Below the pieces are notes generated by a model, which was not told where the DNA came from, ran no database searches, and saw only the letters and a program-made list of their open reading frames with translations. DNA of 51,567 bases from Palsa-504 sp963744575 (GTDB taxonomy: Bacteria > Actinomycetota > Actinomycetes > Streptosporangiales > Streptosporangiaceae). The translations under genes were made by a program, and so were the position numbers. Of this stretch, positions 17,055 through 25,036 are shown in pieces (position 1 is the first letter of the stretch; each line of letters opens with the position of its first letter). The stretch is from the NCBI GenBank assembly GCA_963744575.1, contig CAVUUF010000018.1, positions 1-51,567 on the forward strand, in the 5' to 3' direction.

Positions 17055-17450
17055 GAGGTCATCCAGTTCAGCGCGCCTACCAGACGCGACTGAGCGATTG
17101 CTCCGCGTCCACGGCTAGGTCTTTTCTGGTACGAGATCCGTACGGCCATGAAGGGTCCCCATCCAAGGTCACTGGTGCAACCAGGCTAGCGTCTGCGGGT
17201 ACATGGCAGGATAGCCTCCGTCAGGTTAGCGGGTATCCGTCCTTGTCAGGGCAACGTCACTCTTCCGTGAGGTCCGGTAACCCGGCGGATCGTACAGGTA
17301 CCGATCACTGCGAGCGATCATCTGCAACAATGCGTGATGGCGTCTGCCAGAATCTTGGGTGAAGTTGCGGGTCGCCGGTGCTCCAGTCGTGGGGTAGGTG
17401 CGTCATAGGTATTGGAATCTCGGCCCTGAATTCATCAGGTGAGGACGGCG
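17055..17450. other. Intergenic region between divergent genes
   Basis: About 390 bases between the methyltransferase fragment (minus) and the FemAB-like gene (plus). I see no gene, repeat or convincing promoter apart from the ribosome-binding site at its right end. Confidence 0.45.
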
Positions 17451-18530
17451 ATGAGATCTGGTAATGGTGGTCTGCGAGTGGTGAGCCCGGTCCCGCGGGA
17501 GGTTTGGGAGTCGCTGCTGCGCTCTGATGAGGGGGCGGCGGTGACGCAGTCGCTGGCGTGGCGGGATGCGGTGTTCGCCAGTGGCCGGTACCGAGATGTG
17601 AGCTTGCTGTATGAGTTCGGGTCCGGGCGGCAGGTGGTGCTGCCGCTGGCCCGGCGGCGAGGGCAGCCGCCGCAGGCGGCGGTGGTGGCGTCGTGGCCGG
17701 GGGAATGGAGCGTGGGCGGGCCGATCTGCCCGGACGGCCGGGTCAGCCCGGCGGAGGCGGCGGCGGTGCTGGCCGATGTGGCGCGGCGAGGGACGCTGGA
17801 GGCGCATGTCACGCTGCGGCACAACGCCGACCGGGCTTGGCTGGAGGCGGCCGGGCGGTTCGAGGTGGCCCGGTACGGCTGTTATGTGCTGGACCTTGAC
17901 GGCGGCTTTGATCACGTCTGGCAGCACAAGTTCCGCGGCACCGCCCGGACGGCGGTGCGCAAGGCCGAGCGGTCCGGCCTGGATGTTGAGGTGGACCGGT
18001 CCGGCCGACTGATCGAGGTGGTGCATGAGCTGTATGAAAGGTCGGTCCGGGCGCGGGCGGCCCGGCTAGGCGAGCCGACCTGGCTGACCCGCGCGCGGAT
18101 GAGCCGGATCGCGCTGACGACCTCGCTGCCGCAGATGAAGCTGGTCGCGGAGCATTTCGGGAAGGACTGCGCCACCTGGGTGGCGCGGTCGAAGGGCGAG
18201 CCCGTGGCCGCCCTGATCATGTTGCGGTTCGGAATGTTCATGCACTTCTGGCGGGTGGCCGAGGACGGGGTACTCGCCCACCCGGTGCGGGCCACCGAGC
18301 TCTTGCACCGCCTCAATATCGAGGAGGCCTGCCGGGATGGGTACCGGTTCTACAACATGGGCGGGGCCCCGGAGGGATCCTCGCTTGCCCGGTACAAGGA
18401 GAAGCTCGGGGCGAGCTTGTATTTCACCCATGAGCTGTCGCTGACGCGCCCGCCGCTGCGTGCTGCCCGGACGGCCCGGCGGTTCTCCGAGGACCTGGCC
18501 AAGAAGACGCTCCGGATCCACGACATGTGA
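17451..18530 (+). CDS. FemAB/GNAT-like acyltransferase
   Basis: A protein of 359 aa. ATG 17451 is chosen because AGGTGAGG lies 6 nt upstream; GTG 17439 is in frame but overlaps that site. It has the double-GNAT layout of FemAB-like proteins found in exopolysaccharide clusters: an N-terminal part (VTQSLAWRDAVFASGRYRDV), a central KFRGTARTAVRKAERSGLDV (typical of the family, where a charged helix follows 'R...R.A..'), and a C-terminal acetyltransferase half with GEPVAALIMLRFGMFMHFWR, HPVRATELLH and FYNMGGAPEGSSLARYKEKL. Family members attach amino acids or acyl groups to peptidoglycan or glycan precursors. Donor and acceptor cannot be told. It is divergent from the methyltransferase fragment and stands alone. 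Confidence 0.78.
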   Translation: MRSGNGGLRVVSPVPREVWESLLRSDEGAAVTQSLAWRDAVFASGRYRDVSLLYEFGSGRQVVLPLARRRGQPPQAAVVASWPGEWSVGGPICPDGRVSPAEAAAVLADVARRGTLEAHVTLRHNADRAWLEAAGRFEVARYGCYVLDLDGGFDHVWQHKFRGTARTAVRKAERSGLDVEVDRSGRLIEVVHELYERSVRARAARLGEPTWLTRARMSRIALTTSLPQMKLVAEHFGKDCATWVARSKGEPVAALIMLRFGMFMHFWRVAEDGVLAHPVRATELLHRLNIEEACRDGYRFYNMGGAPEGSSLARYKEKLGASLYFTHELSLTRPPLRAARTARRFSEDLAKKTLRIHDM

Positions 18531-18731
18531 GACCAGCAGGTCGTATCTCATGCCAGGAGTCACGGTGGGTCGTGTACCGGGAGGCCGAGGATGGCTGACG
18601 ATGACGGACGCCTCTACCACGGCGGACGAGCAGAAGCCGTGCGACACCGAGGCCAGATGGCCCGGCTGACCGTGCGGATGGAGTAGGACCTCGCAGCTCT
18701 GACTATCAGTGCAGCGTCGCCCCCATTGAGG

Positions 18732-20555
18732 TCACTGGGCCTCCAGGACCGTGGCCGGGATATCTGCCAGCGCGGCGATGAGACGGGCGTTGTCGGCCGG
18801 ATGGCGGACTGCTAGACGGAGCCGGGGGCGCCGGTCAGGGAAGCGGTCGGTGACGTCCTTGATTTCGATCCGCTCGGTGCGGAGCAGCGAGTGCCTGATC
18901 CTGGATCCCAGCTTCGGGTCGGCGTCGTCCAGTCGGGCAACCAGGAAGTTCCCCCCGCTTGGGTACACCTCGCCGATGAGCGGCAGGCCCAGCAGCTGCG
19001 CCCGGAACTCGTCCCGGTCCCGGGCAGTCGCGGTGAGGGATGCCTTGTACGCCGGGACGAACTTGAGGAGCATCTCCAGGAAGAACTCAGCCTCGGCCGA
19101 CAGGTTCCAGATCGGAAGCTCCGCACCGATGTCCTGGATTACCTGGGAGTCGCAGCTGTACAGGTAGCCGAGTCGCAGTCCATGGACGCCCAGCGACTTG
19201 CTGAGGCTGCCCAGCACCACCACGTTGGGTAGCGGCTCCTCCTCGAGCATGTCGATGATGGATGGCTCCCCGCTGAACGGGAGAAAAGACTCGTCTACCA
19301 GGAACAGCGTGCCAGGTATACGGCGGGCGAGGGCGTAGATGTCCTTGGTCGGTATCGTGGTGCCGGTCGCGCTGTTCGGGTTCACGAGGACCACGAGACC
19401 GTGCTCCCGGGCGAGGGATTCGACGCATCCCCAGTCGATACCCGGGGAGTCCGCGTACCGGGTGGCCGGCGGCCAGGCACGGTCGTACTCGCCGAATGTG
19501 GGAGCAGGTATCGCAGCGTTCCTCCCGCCGAGCACCCTGGGCAGGAACGGGAACGCCTGCGAGGCGCCATGCAGCACCTGGAGGCGGCGTGGATCGCAGA
19601 GCAGGAAATAGCTGAGCTTCTCGTTGAGTATTGCCTGCCGGGAGCCGTAGTTGGTGACGAGGTCCGGCAGGGCGTGCCGCATTGCTGCGAGCATGGCACC
19701 CGGAGGGAAGTAGGCGTTCTTCATGAGGGAGAAGTCGAGCAATCCCGGGAAGTTCCAGTGCCCGCCAAACGATCTGGTCAGGATGCCCGGACGGGCAGCC
19801 GGCATGAACTCGAAGCGGGCGGCGGCCAGGTCGCTGGGAGTGTCTACCTCTATCCACTGCTCGCCGGTAACCAGCTCCGCACTGATCCGGTGCTCGGCGA
19901 TGTTGGTGAGCATCCCGAGAACCATCTCGTAGTAACAGGAGGGGTCGATCTCTGCGTATGCCTTAAGCAGTGGTCGCAGGGTATCCCGGGCGAAGTCTGC
20001 CGCGAAGCGGTAGATGTTGAGCGTCTTGAACGTGCCGTCATAGGCGAAGTCGGCGTCCTGCATGCTGGTCGGGTGCAGCGCGGTGATGAAGCCGCCCCGT
20101 ACCTCCACTACGGTGCCATCCATGCCGGTGCGGTAGCGGTCGAGGAGGGCGGCGTTACGAGCCGGGCTGCTGACCAGCCTAGCAAGGATACTAGTATCGA
20201 AGATCAGGTCGCATTCGATGAGGAGTACGTCCCTGTCGAACGCCAGCTCGCTCAGTGCGAGCGACAGCGAGATCACGTTGTTTGTCTCTGCGAACCGCGA
20301 GTTGTACACGAATCTAAGGTCGGCGTCCGGATAGCCGGCGCGCAGGAACTCTTCTATGTCTGGCGCCCGGTACCCGGTGACGATGGTCGCCCGGCGAACG
20401 CCTACCTGGCCGAGGGCATCCATGATCCGCCCGAGGATGGTCGTCTCGCCGACAGGAAGCAGTGCCTTGTGCACCCTGTCTGACAGGGGGCGCATTCGCC
20501 GCCCGAAGCCGGCCGTGAGGATGACCGCCTGCAACTCTGGGCCTGTCGTTGTCAT
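18732..20555 (-). CDS. LicC-like cytidylyltransferase fused to a PLP-dependent enzyme
   Basis: A 607-aa bifunctional protein from ATG 20555 (AAGGAA upstream). Residues 1-250 are a nucleotidyltransferase: AVILTAGFGRRMRPLSDRVH, Lys30 in the HKALLPVG motif, YNSRFAETNNVISLSLA and DLIFD, as in CTP:phosphocholine and CTP:phosphonate cytidylyltransferases. Residues 260-607 are a fold-type I PLP enzyme of the HisC/CobD kind: VNPNSATGTTIP, LVDESFLPF and Lys453 in SLSKSLGVHGLRLGYL. Known relatives include cytidylyltransferase-transaminase fusions of phosphonate metabolism and CobD-like phospho-amino-acid decarboxylases. A plausible role is making a phospho-amine (for example by decarboxylating phosphoserine) and activating it with CTP for the LicD-like enzyme nearby. 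The domains are certain, the substrate is not. Confidence 0.85.
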   Translation of the reverse strand: MTTTGPELQAVILTAGFGRRMRPLSDRVHKALLPVGETTILGRIMDALGQVGVRRATIVTGYRAPDIEEFLRAGYPDADLRFVYNSRFAETNNVISLSLALSELAFDRDVLLIECDLIFDTSILARLVSSPARNAALLDRYRTGMDGTVVEVRGGFITALHPTSMQDADFAYDGTFKTLNIYRFAADFARDTLRPLLKAYAEIDPSCYYEMVLGMLTNIAEHRISAELVTGEQWIEVDTPSDLAAARFEFMPAARPGILTRSFGGHWNFPGLLDFSLMKNAYFPPGAMLAAMRHALPDLVTNYGSRQAILNEKLSYFLLCDPRRLQVLHGASQAFPFLPRVLGGRNAAIPAPTFGEYDRAWPPATRYADSPGIDWGCVESLAREHGLVVLVNPNSATGTTIPTKDIYALARRIPGTLFLVDESFLPFSGEPSIIDMLEEEPLPNVVVLGSLSKSLGVHGLRLGYLYSCDSQVIQDIGAELPIWNLSAEAEFFLEMLLKFVPAYKASLTATARDRDEFRAQLLGLPLIGEVYPSGGNFLVARLDDADPKLGSRIRHSLLRTERIEIKDVTDRFPDRRPRLRLAVRHPADNARLIAALADIPATVLEAQ

Positions 20556-20593
20556 AGATGCGTTCCTTCTCTTGGTACTGGTTACATAACCGG

Positions 20594-20920
20594 CTATGAG
20601 CGGTGGACACGCCGCGCAACCCGCGCGCGTTTCCCCTCGCCTGTGGTCATATCTGCACTCACGGTGGTTGAACCGGGACCAACCGACGCGGCTTCCCGAC
20701 CTTGGCGGACGACGGCGTCAATGTCCGCATGCTCGGTGAAGACGCGATCGACCAGGTCCCCGTCCGCGATGTCACCCTCGTAGAAGGGCCGGCCCGCAGC
20801 GAACTCCCGTCTGCCTGTTACCAGATTGTCCAGGACCAGCGGTCTGATCCCTGCGTCGGAACACGCCGAAGCGATCGTGCTGCCGATGTAGCCGGCGCCG
20901 CCGGCGACAAGCACCTTCAA
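20594..20920 (-). pseudogene. GalE-type NAD-dependent epimerase, N-terminal remnant
   Basis: A TTG start at 20920 with GGAGGAAC upstream begins KVLVAGGAGYIGSTIASACS, the NAD-binding Rossmann motif GxxGxxG, and continues through LVLDNLVTGRREFAAG and FYEGDIADGDLVDRVF to HADIDAVV. A full epimerase needs about 310 residues; here resemblance stops after about 65 and the frame ends in unrelated sequence (RQGREAASVGPGSTTVSADM). It is a truncated sugar-nucleotide epimerase gene, probably the edge of a deletion. Confidence 0.75.
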
Positions 20921-21182
20921 ATGCCCGTTCCTCCTAGTCGCTACCTGCCCGGTCAGCTCGGGCCTGGGCCAAAGGCTACCCGTGTCCGCGCTGCGGACCG
21001 CCTGGAACCGATCGACACCATATTCAGATTGCAGACGGTGATTGCTCGTAATTGATTGATTCTGTGATAACTGGTCGAATGGCCCGGTCACCGTGCAGCC
21101 GGGCTAGCCCGTCCGGTGCGCCGGCGCGTGCCGCCCGGCGCAAGGCGGTAGCAATTTAATACCAGCCCGCTCGCCAGCAACG

Positions 21183-22355
21183 TTAGTTCGAGGTACCCCC
21201 GGCCGCAGAGGGTGGAGACGTGTTGGGCGCCGACGAGGACGGCGCAGGCTGCGTGGACGGCGGCGGCGAGGACGGCGGCGGCGAGGATGGCGGCGAATGC
21301 GACAGTGAGGGTGTCGGCGACGTAAACGGGCCGTACGACGCCGACACCCCGGGTGCCGACTGCGCGGCCGCCGTGGCTCCCGCGGGCCCGAACAGCGGCA
21401 TGAGCCCGGATACGACCGGTCCTGGCACGGACGGAACGAATCTGGGCGCGACTCTGCGGCCCGCCGCCGGCGGACGCTCGCGCGGATTCACCGGTTCCCG
21501 TCGGCCCGGGCTGGCCCACGGCGACGGAAGCCGGATCGTGAGCGGTCGAGTGATTGGCGTAGTACATACCGCCGCCCAGCAGAGCCATGGTGGCAGCCGT
21601 GCCGACTGCCGCTACGGAGGTGACTCGCCGTCGGGGTATCGACGGCTTCGTCACCTGTACCGGGAAGCCGTCGGCGCCGAACCGCGCTGCACGGTCCAGC
21701 ACGCGGGCACATTGGGCCACCGCGGTCGGTGGCCCATCGGAGATCAGGCGTAGTGTCCGCCAACGCAGTCCGGTCGGCAGCGGGATAGCCGACTGGAGGT
21801 CGAGCAGGATTGCAAGGTTGAATCCGCTGCGCTTGTGCCCGCCCAGCGACCGCTCAAGCCGCGAGCGGGCCCGCGAGGCTAGCGCGTGCGCATGGCTGGG
21901 GGTCACGCCGAGTATATCCGCGAGGTCAGCGCCGTAGAATCCGTGGCGCAGGTTCAGCTCGCTGATCTCCCGGTCCACCGGGTCCAGCCCGGCCAGGGCG
22001 GCGTGCACCTGGACGCGCGATTTCGCCTGCGGTGACGGCGGCAAATATCACCGTGTCGTCCATCGCATGGACCGTCTCATCCGGCCGCGCAGCAAAGTCG
22101 GCAGCCTGCCGGCGGAGCTGGCACTCATTGCGGGCCAGCGCGAATAGCCACGTTCGCAGCCGGTCCGGCTGGCTCAGGCGCGAAACCTCGCCGAGGCGAT
22201 GACGAAGGTGTTCCGCAGGGCGTCGGCCGAGTCGGTGGCCTCGGTGAGTTGCGACCACGAGTAGCTATACAACTCCTGTGCGTAGCGGCCGAAGGCCGCG
22301 GCGACTCCCTTATCATCGCCTTCCATGATTGCGGCCACGATCTCGCTGTCGGACA
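21183..22355 (-). pseudogene. ECF-type sigma factor with membrane segment, broken by three frameshifts
   Basis: Pieces in three frames make one protein. GTG 22355 begins SDSEIVAAIMEGDDKGVAAA ... ADALRNTFVIAS (region 2). The sense then moves near 22190 to EVSRLSQPDRLRTWLFALAR ... FAAVTAG, and near 22027 to QVHAALAGLDPVDREISELN ... LADILGVTPSHAHALASRAR (region 4 helix-turn-helix). After a basic stretch comes one hydrophobic segment (VAAVGTAATMALLGGGMYY), and a last shift near 21490 leads to a Pro/Ser-rich tail ending SAAGGTSN. Sigma factors with a C-terminal membrane segment and disordered tail occur in actinomycetes. With three shifts in 1.2 kb it cannot make the whole protein unless the sequence is faulty. 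Confidence 0.7.
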
Positions 22356-22439
22356 CGGAAGGCTCGCGGCGGTGCCCGGGCATACGGCATGGTCCGCCGG
22401 CGGTCTCCGCGACGACGGACGCGACCGGGGCAGGCGCCG

Positions 22440-22904
22440 CAGCGGAGACCGCGCGAGCCTCGCTTCCGAAGGTCACCCAGCCACTCCCGCATGATGACCT
22501 TGAGGATCCGCCGTCCGTCCCGGACCGCGTGCAGGTTACTGGCCCCCGAAGATGCGGGGGGCTCTCGTGGCTTGGCACCTCGTAGATCTTCAGGCCGGCC
22601 TTAACCGCCCGGATGGCCATTAGCGTCTCGACCTCAAAGCCCGGGCAGCCGCTGAGTTCTATTCGCGTCCAGGTGGCGAGCCCAGAAGGCGTTGTAGCCG
22701 TAGCACAGGTCGGTGAAGTGAGTACCGAACATCCGGTTAACCAGGATGCTCAGCAGCCGGTTCCCGTAGCGGCGTACGCTGCTGATGTCATCGCTGCCAC
22801 CACTGCTTGAGAAGCGCGAGCCCTTGGCGAAGTCAGCGCAGGCCACAAGTGCGCCGACGAACCTAGTGATCTCCCTCCCGTCGGTGGACCCGTCCGCGTC
22901 GAAC
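22440..22904 (-). pseudogene. GT2 (dolichol-phosphate-mannose-synthase-like) glycosyltransferase relic
   Basis: The sequence starts abruptly at FDADGSTDGREITRFVGALV and continues ADFAKGSRF, VRRYGNRLLSILVNRMFGTH, FTDLCYGYNAFW, the conserved second half of GT2 enzymes that use polyprenyl phosphate. One shift near 22662 leads to IELSGCPGFEVETLMAIRAV and KIYEVPSHES. Two more at a G run (about 22556-22561) and a C run (about 22543-22547) are needed to read ASNLHAVRDGRRILKVIMRE. The N-terminal half, including the nucleotide-binding part, is missing and replaced in frame by recombinase sequence. It is clearly dead. Confidence 0.75.
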
Positions 22905-23615
22905 ACCCCGGCATACCCGGGATGGATCAACATGTCGTGCACGGCCGGGTAGTTGGCCTGCGCCCAGGCGATCTTCCCGGTGCGGATGTCCCGCCGGGGC
23001 AGTCGCAGGCCATCGCCGCGGAGGCTGACCACCACCTGGCGGGCCGAGCCGAGCTGGTCAAAGCGGCGGAACACGCACATGACCGCTTCGCGCACCGCCT
23101 CATCCGGCGTGATGATCACGTGGTCGCCGTCGTCGTAGTCCAGCCCGGGCGGCAGCGTCAGCCGCAGCTCACCGCGGGCGGCCTTGGCCCGCAGTCCCTC
23201 GGTCATCGGTGACCGCAGCAGGTGCAGTTCTCCCTCCGGGAGGGTGCCCTTGAGGCCCAGTTATCTGACCCCGGCCAGCTTCTGACGTGTGAATGGCCAG
23301 GTCACGTCGTTGATGACGTGTCTTTAACGCGTTGTCGTCGCGGACGGCATGGGTGGGCAGCCCGGCTACGCGCGTGACCTGCCAGGGCCGGTGACGGGAA
23401 CGCTCCTGCGCCCTCGTTACCGACGTTATCGGCTAGGGGCAGATAAAGAATCATCGACGAGAGGTACGAGCCCAGGGGCGGCCCGTTGAGGACGTTGACG
23501 ACGACCGTCAGCTGGGGCAGATAACCCCAGCACGAGGCGGTCGTTATAGCCGGCGGGGTGGTAGACGCCGTCGGCGTCGGCGATCAGCGTGTCGGTCAGC
23601 GCGCATAGGTGCGAG
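22905..23615 (-). pseudogene. Serine recombinase relic interrupted by a MITE-like element
   Basis: From 23615 the minus strand reads CALTDTLIADADGVYHPAGY, NDRLVLG; after a 266-bp insertion it resumes LKGTLPEGELHLLRSP, LRAKAARGELRLTLPPGLDY, ITPDEAVREAVMCVFRRF and ends YPAVHDMLIHPGYAGV, the resolvase/recombinase domain of a large serine recombinase. Removing the insertion and one copy of its 4-bp duplication restores the frame exactly. At 22905 it fuses in frame with the GT2 relic. The 5' part lay beyond a group II intron whose 3' end abuts at 23616. Catalytic residues are lost. Confidence 0.7.
23260..23525. mobile_element. 266-bp MITE-like element with terminal inverted repeats
   Basis: The ends are inverted repeats: GTTATCTGACCC (23260-23271) and, on the other strand from 23525, GTTATCTGCCCC, matching 11 of 12. 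Both sides are flanked by CCCA (23256-23259 and 23526-23529), a 4-bp target duplication. It encodes nothing and sits inside the serine recombinase relic. An extra internal copy of GGGGCAGATAA (23436-23446), identical to the right end, suggests a partial end duplication. A parent transposase is not in the window. Confidence 0.7.
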
Positions 23616-24147
23616 GTCGGCCCGGGGCGCGGTACTGGCGTTCCGGCCAGCCCGTCTCCCCGGACCGTCTCCCGAACCCGCCATGCGAGTCGTCCCCGCA
23701 ACGGGCTCTCCGCGAGTCCCGGTCAGGGCCGGTGCCCGGTCCTCATGCCGCGGCCAGCGGCCAGGGTGAGGGATCACCGATCCCCGGTAGCGATACCGGG
23801 TCGTGGTGACCTGCCGGCCTCGAACAACGCCAGTTCCCGGCCCCTGGGCTGCCATCCGCCGCCGCAATGGCGGCGGCGGAACTCCTTCCGCGAGATCCCT
23901 GGTGCTTGCGCCGGATCCAGCCAGCTACCCGGCGCCAGACGTAGGCGGCCAGGTACTGGAAGGTCGCGCTCGACACCCCGGGGCGGAAGAACGCCGCCCA
24001 TCCTTTAAGCAGCGGATTGATCCGTGCCAGCAGGACGTCCAGCGGCCGGTTCGTATCGACCCGACGGCACCACATCCTGACCTTCGCCATGGCGGCGCGC
24101 AGCGCCTTCCTGGACGGGTAGGTATAGACGTAGTGCTGGTTCGTGCC
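23616..24147 (-). pseudogene. Group II intron 3' remnant: maturase C-terminus and domains V-VI
   Basis: The minus strand reads RGTNQHYVYTYPSRKALRAA, PLDVLLARINPLLKGWAAFF and RPGVSSATFQYLAAYVWRR, the maturase/X domain of group II intron reverse transcriptases. Frameshifts then lead to SRKEFRRRHCGGGW and later TTTRYRYRGSVIPHP. The reverse transcriptase domain itself is absent. Downstream, 23709-23673 folds as domain V (GAGCCCG pairing with CGGGTTC, TGCG with CGCA). The stretch to 23616 gives a domain VI-like stem (GTCCGGGG with CCCCGGGC) ending in GAC, an AY-type 3' end. The recombinase frame resumes at once at 23615, as expected for a 3' exon. The 5' part is deleted. Confidence 0.75.
23673..23709 (-). 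ncRNA. Group II intron domain V
   Basis: On the minus strand the 37 bases start GAGAGCCCG and end CGGGTTC. They form a 7-bp basal stem, a bulge, a TGCG/CGCA stem and a small loop, with the catalytic AGC triad at the 5' side. The loop (ACGA) deviates from the usual GAAA, consistent with decay. Confidence 0.65.
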
Positions 24148-24641
24148 CCGCTTAGGGTGACGACGGTTTTTAACTTGGGTGTGTCGGGGGTTCGTGCTGG
24201 CCGTTTCTTGCGTGGCCTGGGTGTTCTGGGGGGTTGCGGGGGGATGGTCAGGGTGAGTCCGGCTGCGGCGGCGTAGTCGCGCCGGTCCTCCAGCGCCCAG
24301 CCGGGCGGCAGCGGCTGCACTGCCGCTCGCCGTGCGGCGGTTTCCCGTCGGGCGAGGTAGTCGCGGTGCGCGGCTTCATAACGGCGCCGCAGCGTGCCGT
24401 CGGCCAGCCGCGCGGTCATGTCCCGCATCACCCCGGCGGCCTCCAGCTTGCTGACCGCGGCGGCCGCCCGCGGGCAGGTCAGGTAGTACAGGGTGGGAAA
24501 CGGGCTGCCGTCGGGCAGCCTCGGCGCCGTCTCGGCGACGTCGGGCAGCCCGCACGGGCACCGGTGGGCGACGGCGAGCAGCCCGCGCGGCGCGCGGCCG
24601 AGCTGGGCGGCGATGGCCGCCTCATCCCGTGCGGCTATCAC
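24148..24641 (-). pseudogene. DUF501 family protein, 3' part lost
   Basis: The GTG start at 24641 overlaps the FtsB stop (GTGA). The start of the protein is typical of DUF501: AQLGRAPRGLLAVAHRCPCG, LPDVAETAPRLPDGSPFPTL, YYLTCPRAAAAVSKLEAAGV and YEAAHRDYLARRE. The family is about 170 aa and, from memory, ends in a conserved Gly/Met and Lys-Cys-Leu-His segment; here this is absent and the frame runs through a Pro/Arg-rich stretch into group II intron sequence (formal stop 23925). The family lies in a conserved eno-ftsB operon in actinobacteria, usually followed by an exopolyphosphatase-like gene, which is also missing here. It marks the edge of the accessory region. Confidence 0.75.
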
Positions 24642-25036
24642 TTCGCCGGGCTCGCTTCGGCCTGCTGGACCGATTGCCACACCTTGTCATACCACGGAGC
24701 CGGCCCGGGTTTGGGCGACGCGGCGGTGCCCGCCGCGGACGGGCCGCCCGCCACGATGTAGCACTGCGTGCCCGGGAAGCACATGTCGAGTTCCTGCCGG
24801 GCCAGCTGCTCGATGTAGGCGGGACTGGACAGCCTGGCCTGCTCCGCCTCCAGGCTCTTGACCTGGGCCAGCATGGCCTGCTGCTGCGCGACCAGCGAAT
24901 CGATCTGCTGGCGCTGGGTCACGTACTCGCGGATCGGGTACGCCAGGCTCAGCGCGATCGCGCAGATCACCACCGCAAGCACCGCCGCCCGGCCGGTCAG
25001 CCGGGTGGACCGGGGGGCCGCGGCGGGCGGGGCCAT
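24638..25036 (-). CDS. ftsB: FtsB/DivIC-like septum formation protein
   Basis: A 132-aa bitopic protein: a short cytoplasmic N-terminus, one membrane segment (AAVLAVVICAIALSLAYPI, residues about 17-35), a coiled coil (QQIDSLVAQQQAMLAQVKSL) and YIEQLARQELDMCFPGTQCY, typical of the family's LAR..L....PGE motif, then a Pro/Ala tail. It joins the divisome with FtsQ and FtsL. It overlaps the enolase stop by one base (TGATG) and is followed with overlap by DUF501, the usual actinobacterial order. Confidence 0.92.
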   Translation of the reverse strand: MAPPAAAPRSTRLTGRAAVLAVVICAIALSLAYPIREYVTQRQQIDSLVAQQQAMLAQVKSLEAEQARLSSPAYIEQLARQELDMCFPGTQCYIVAGGPSAAGTAASPKPGPAPWYDKVWQSVQQAEASPAK

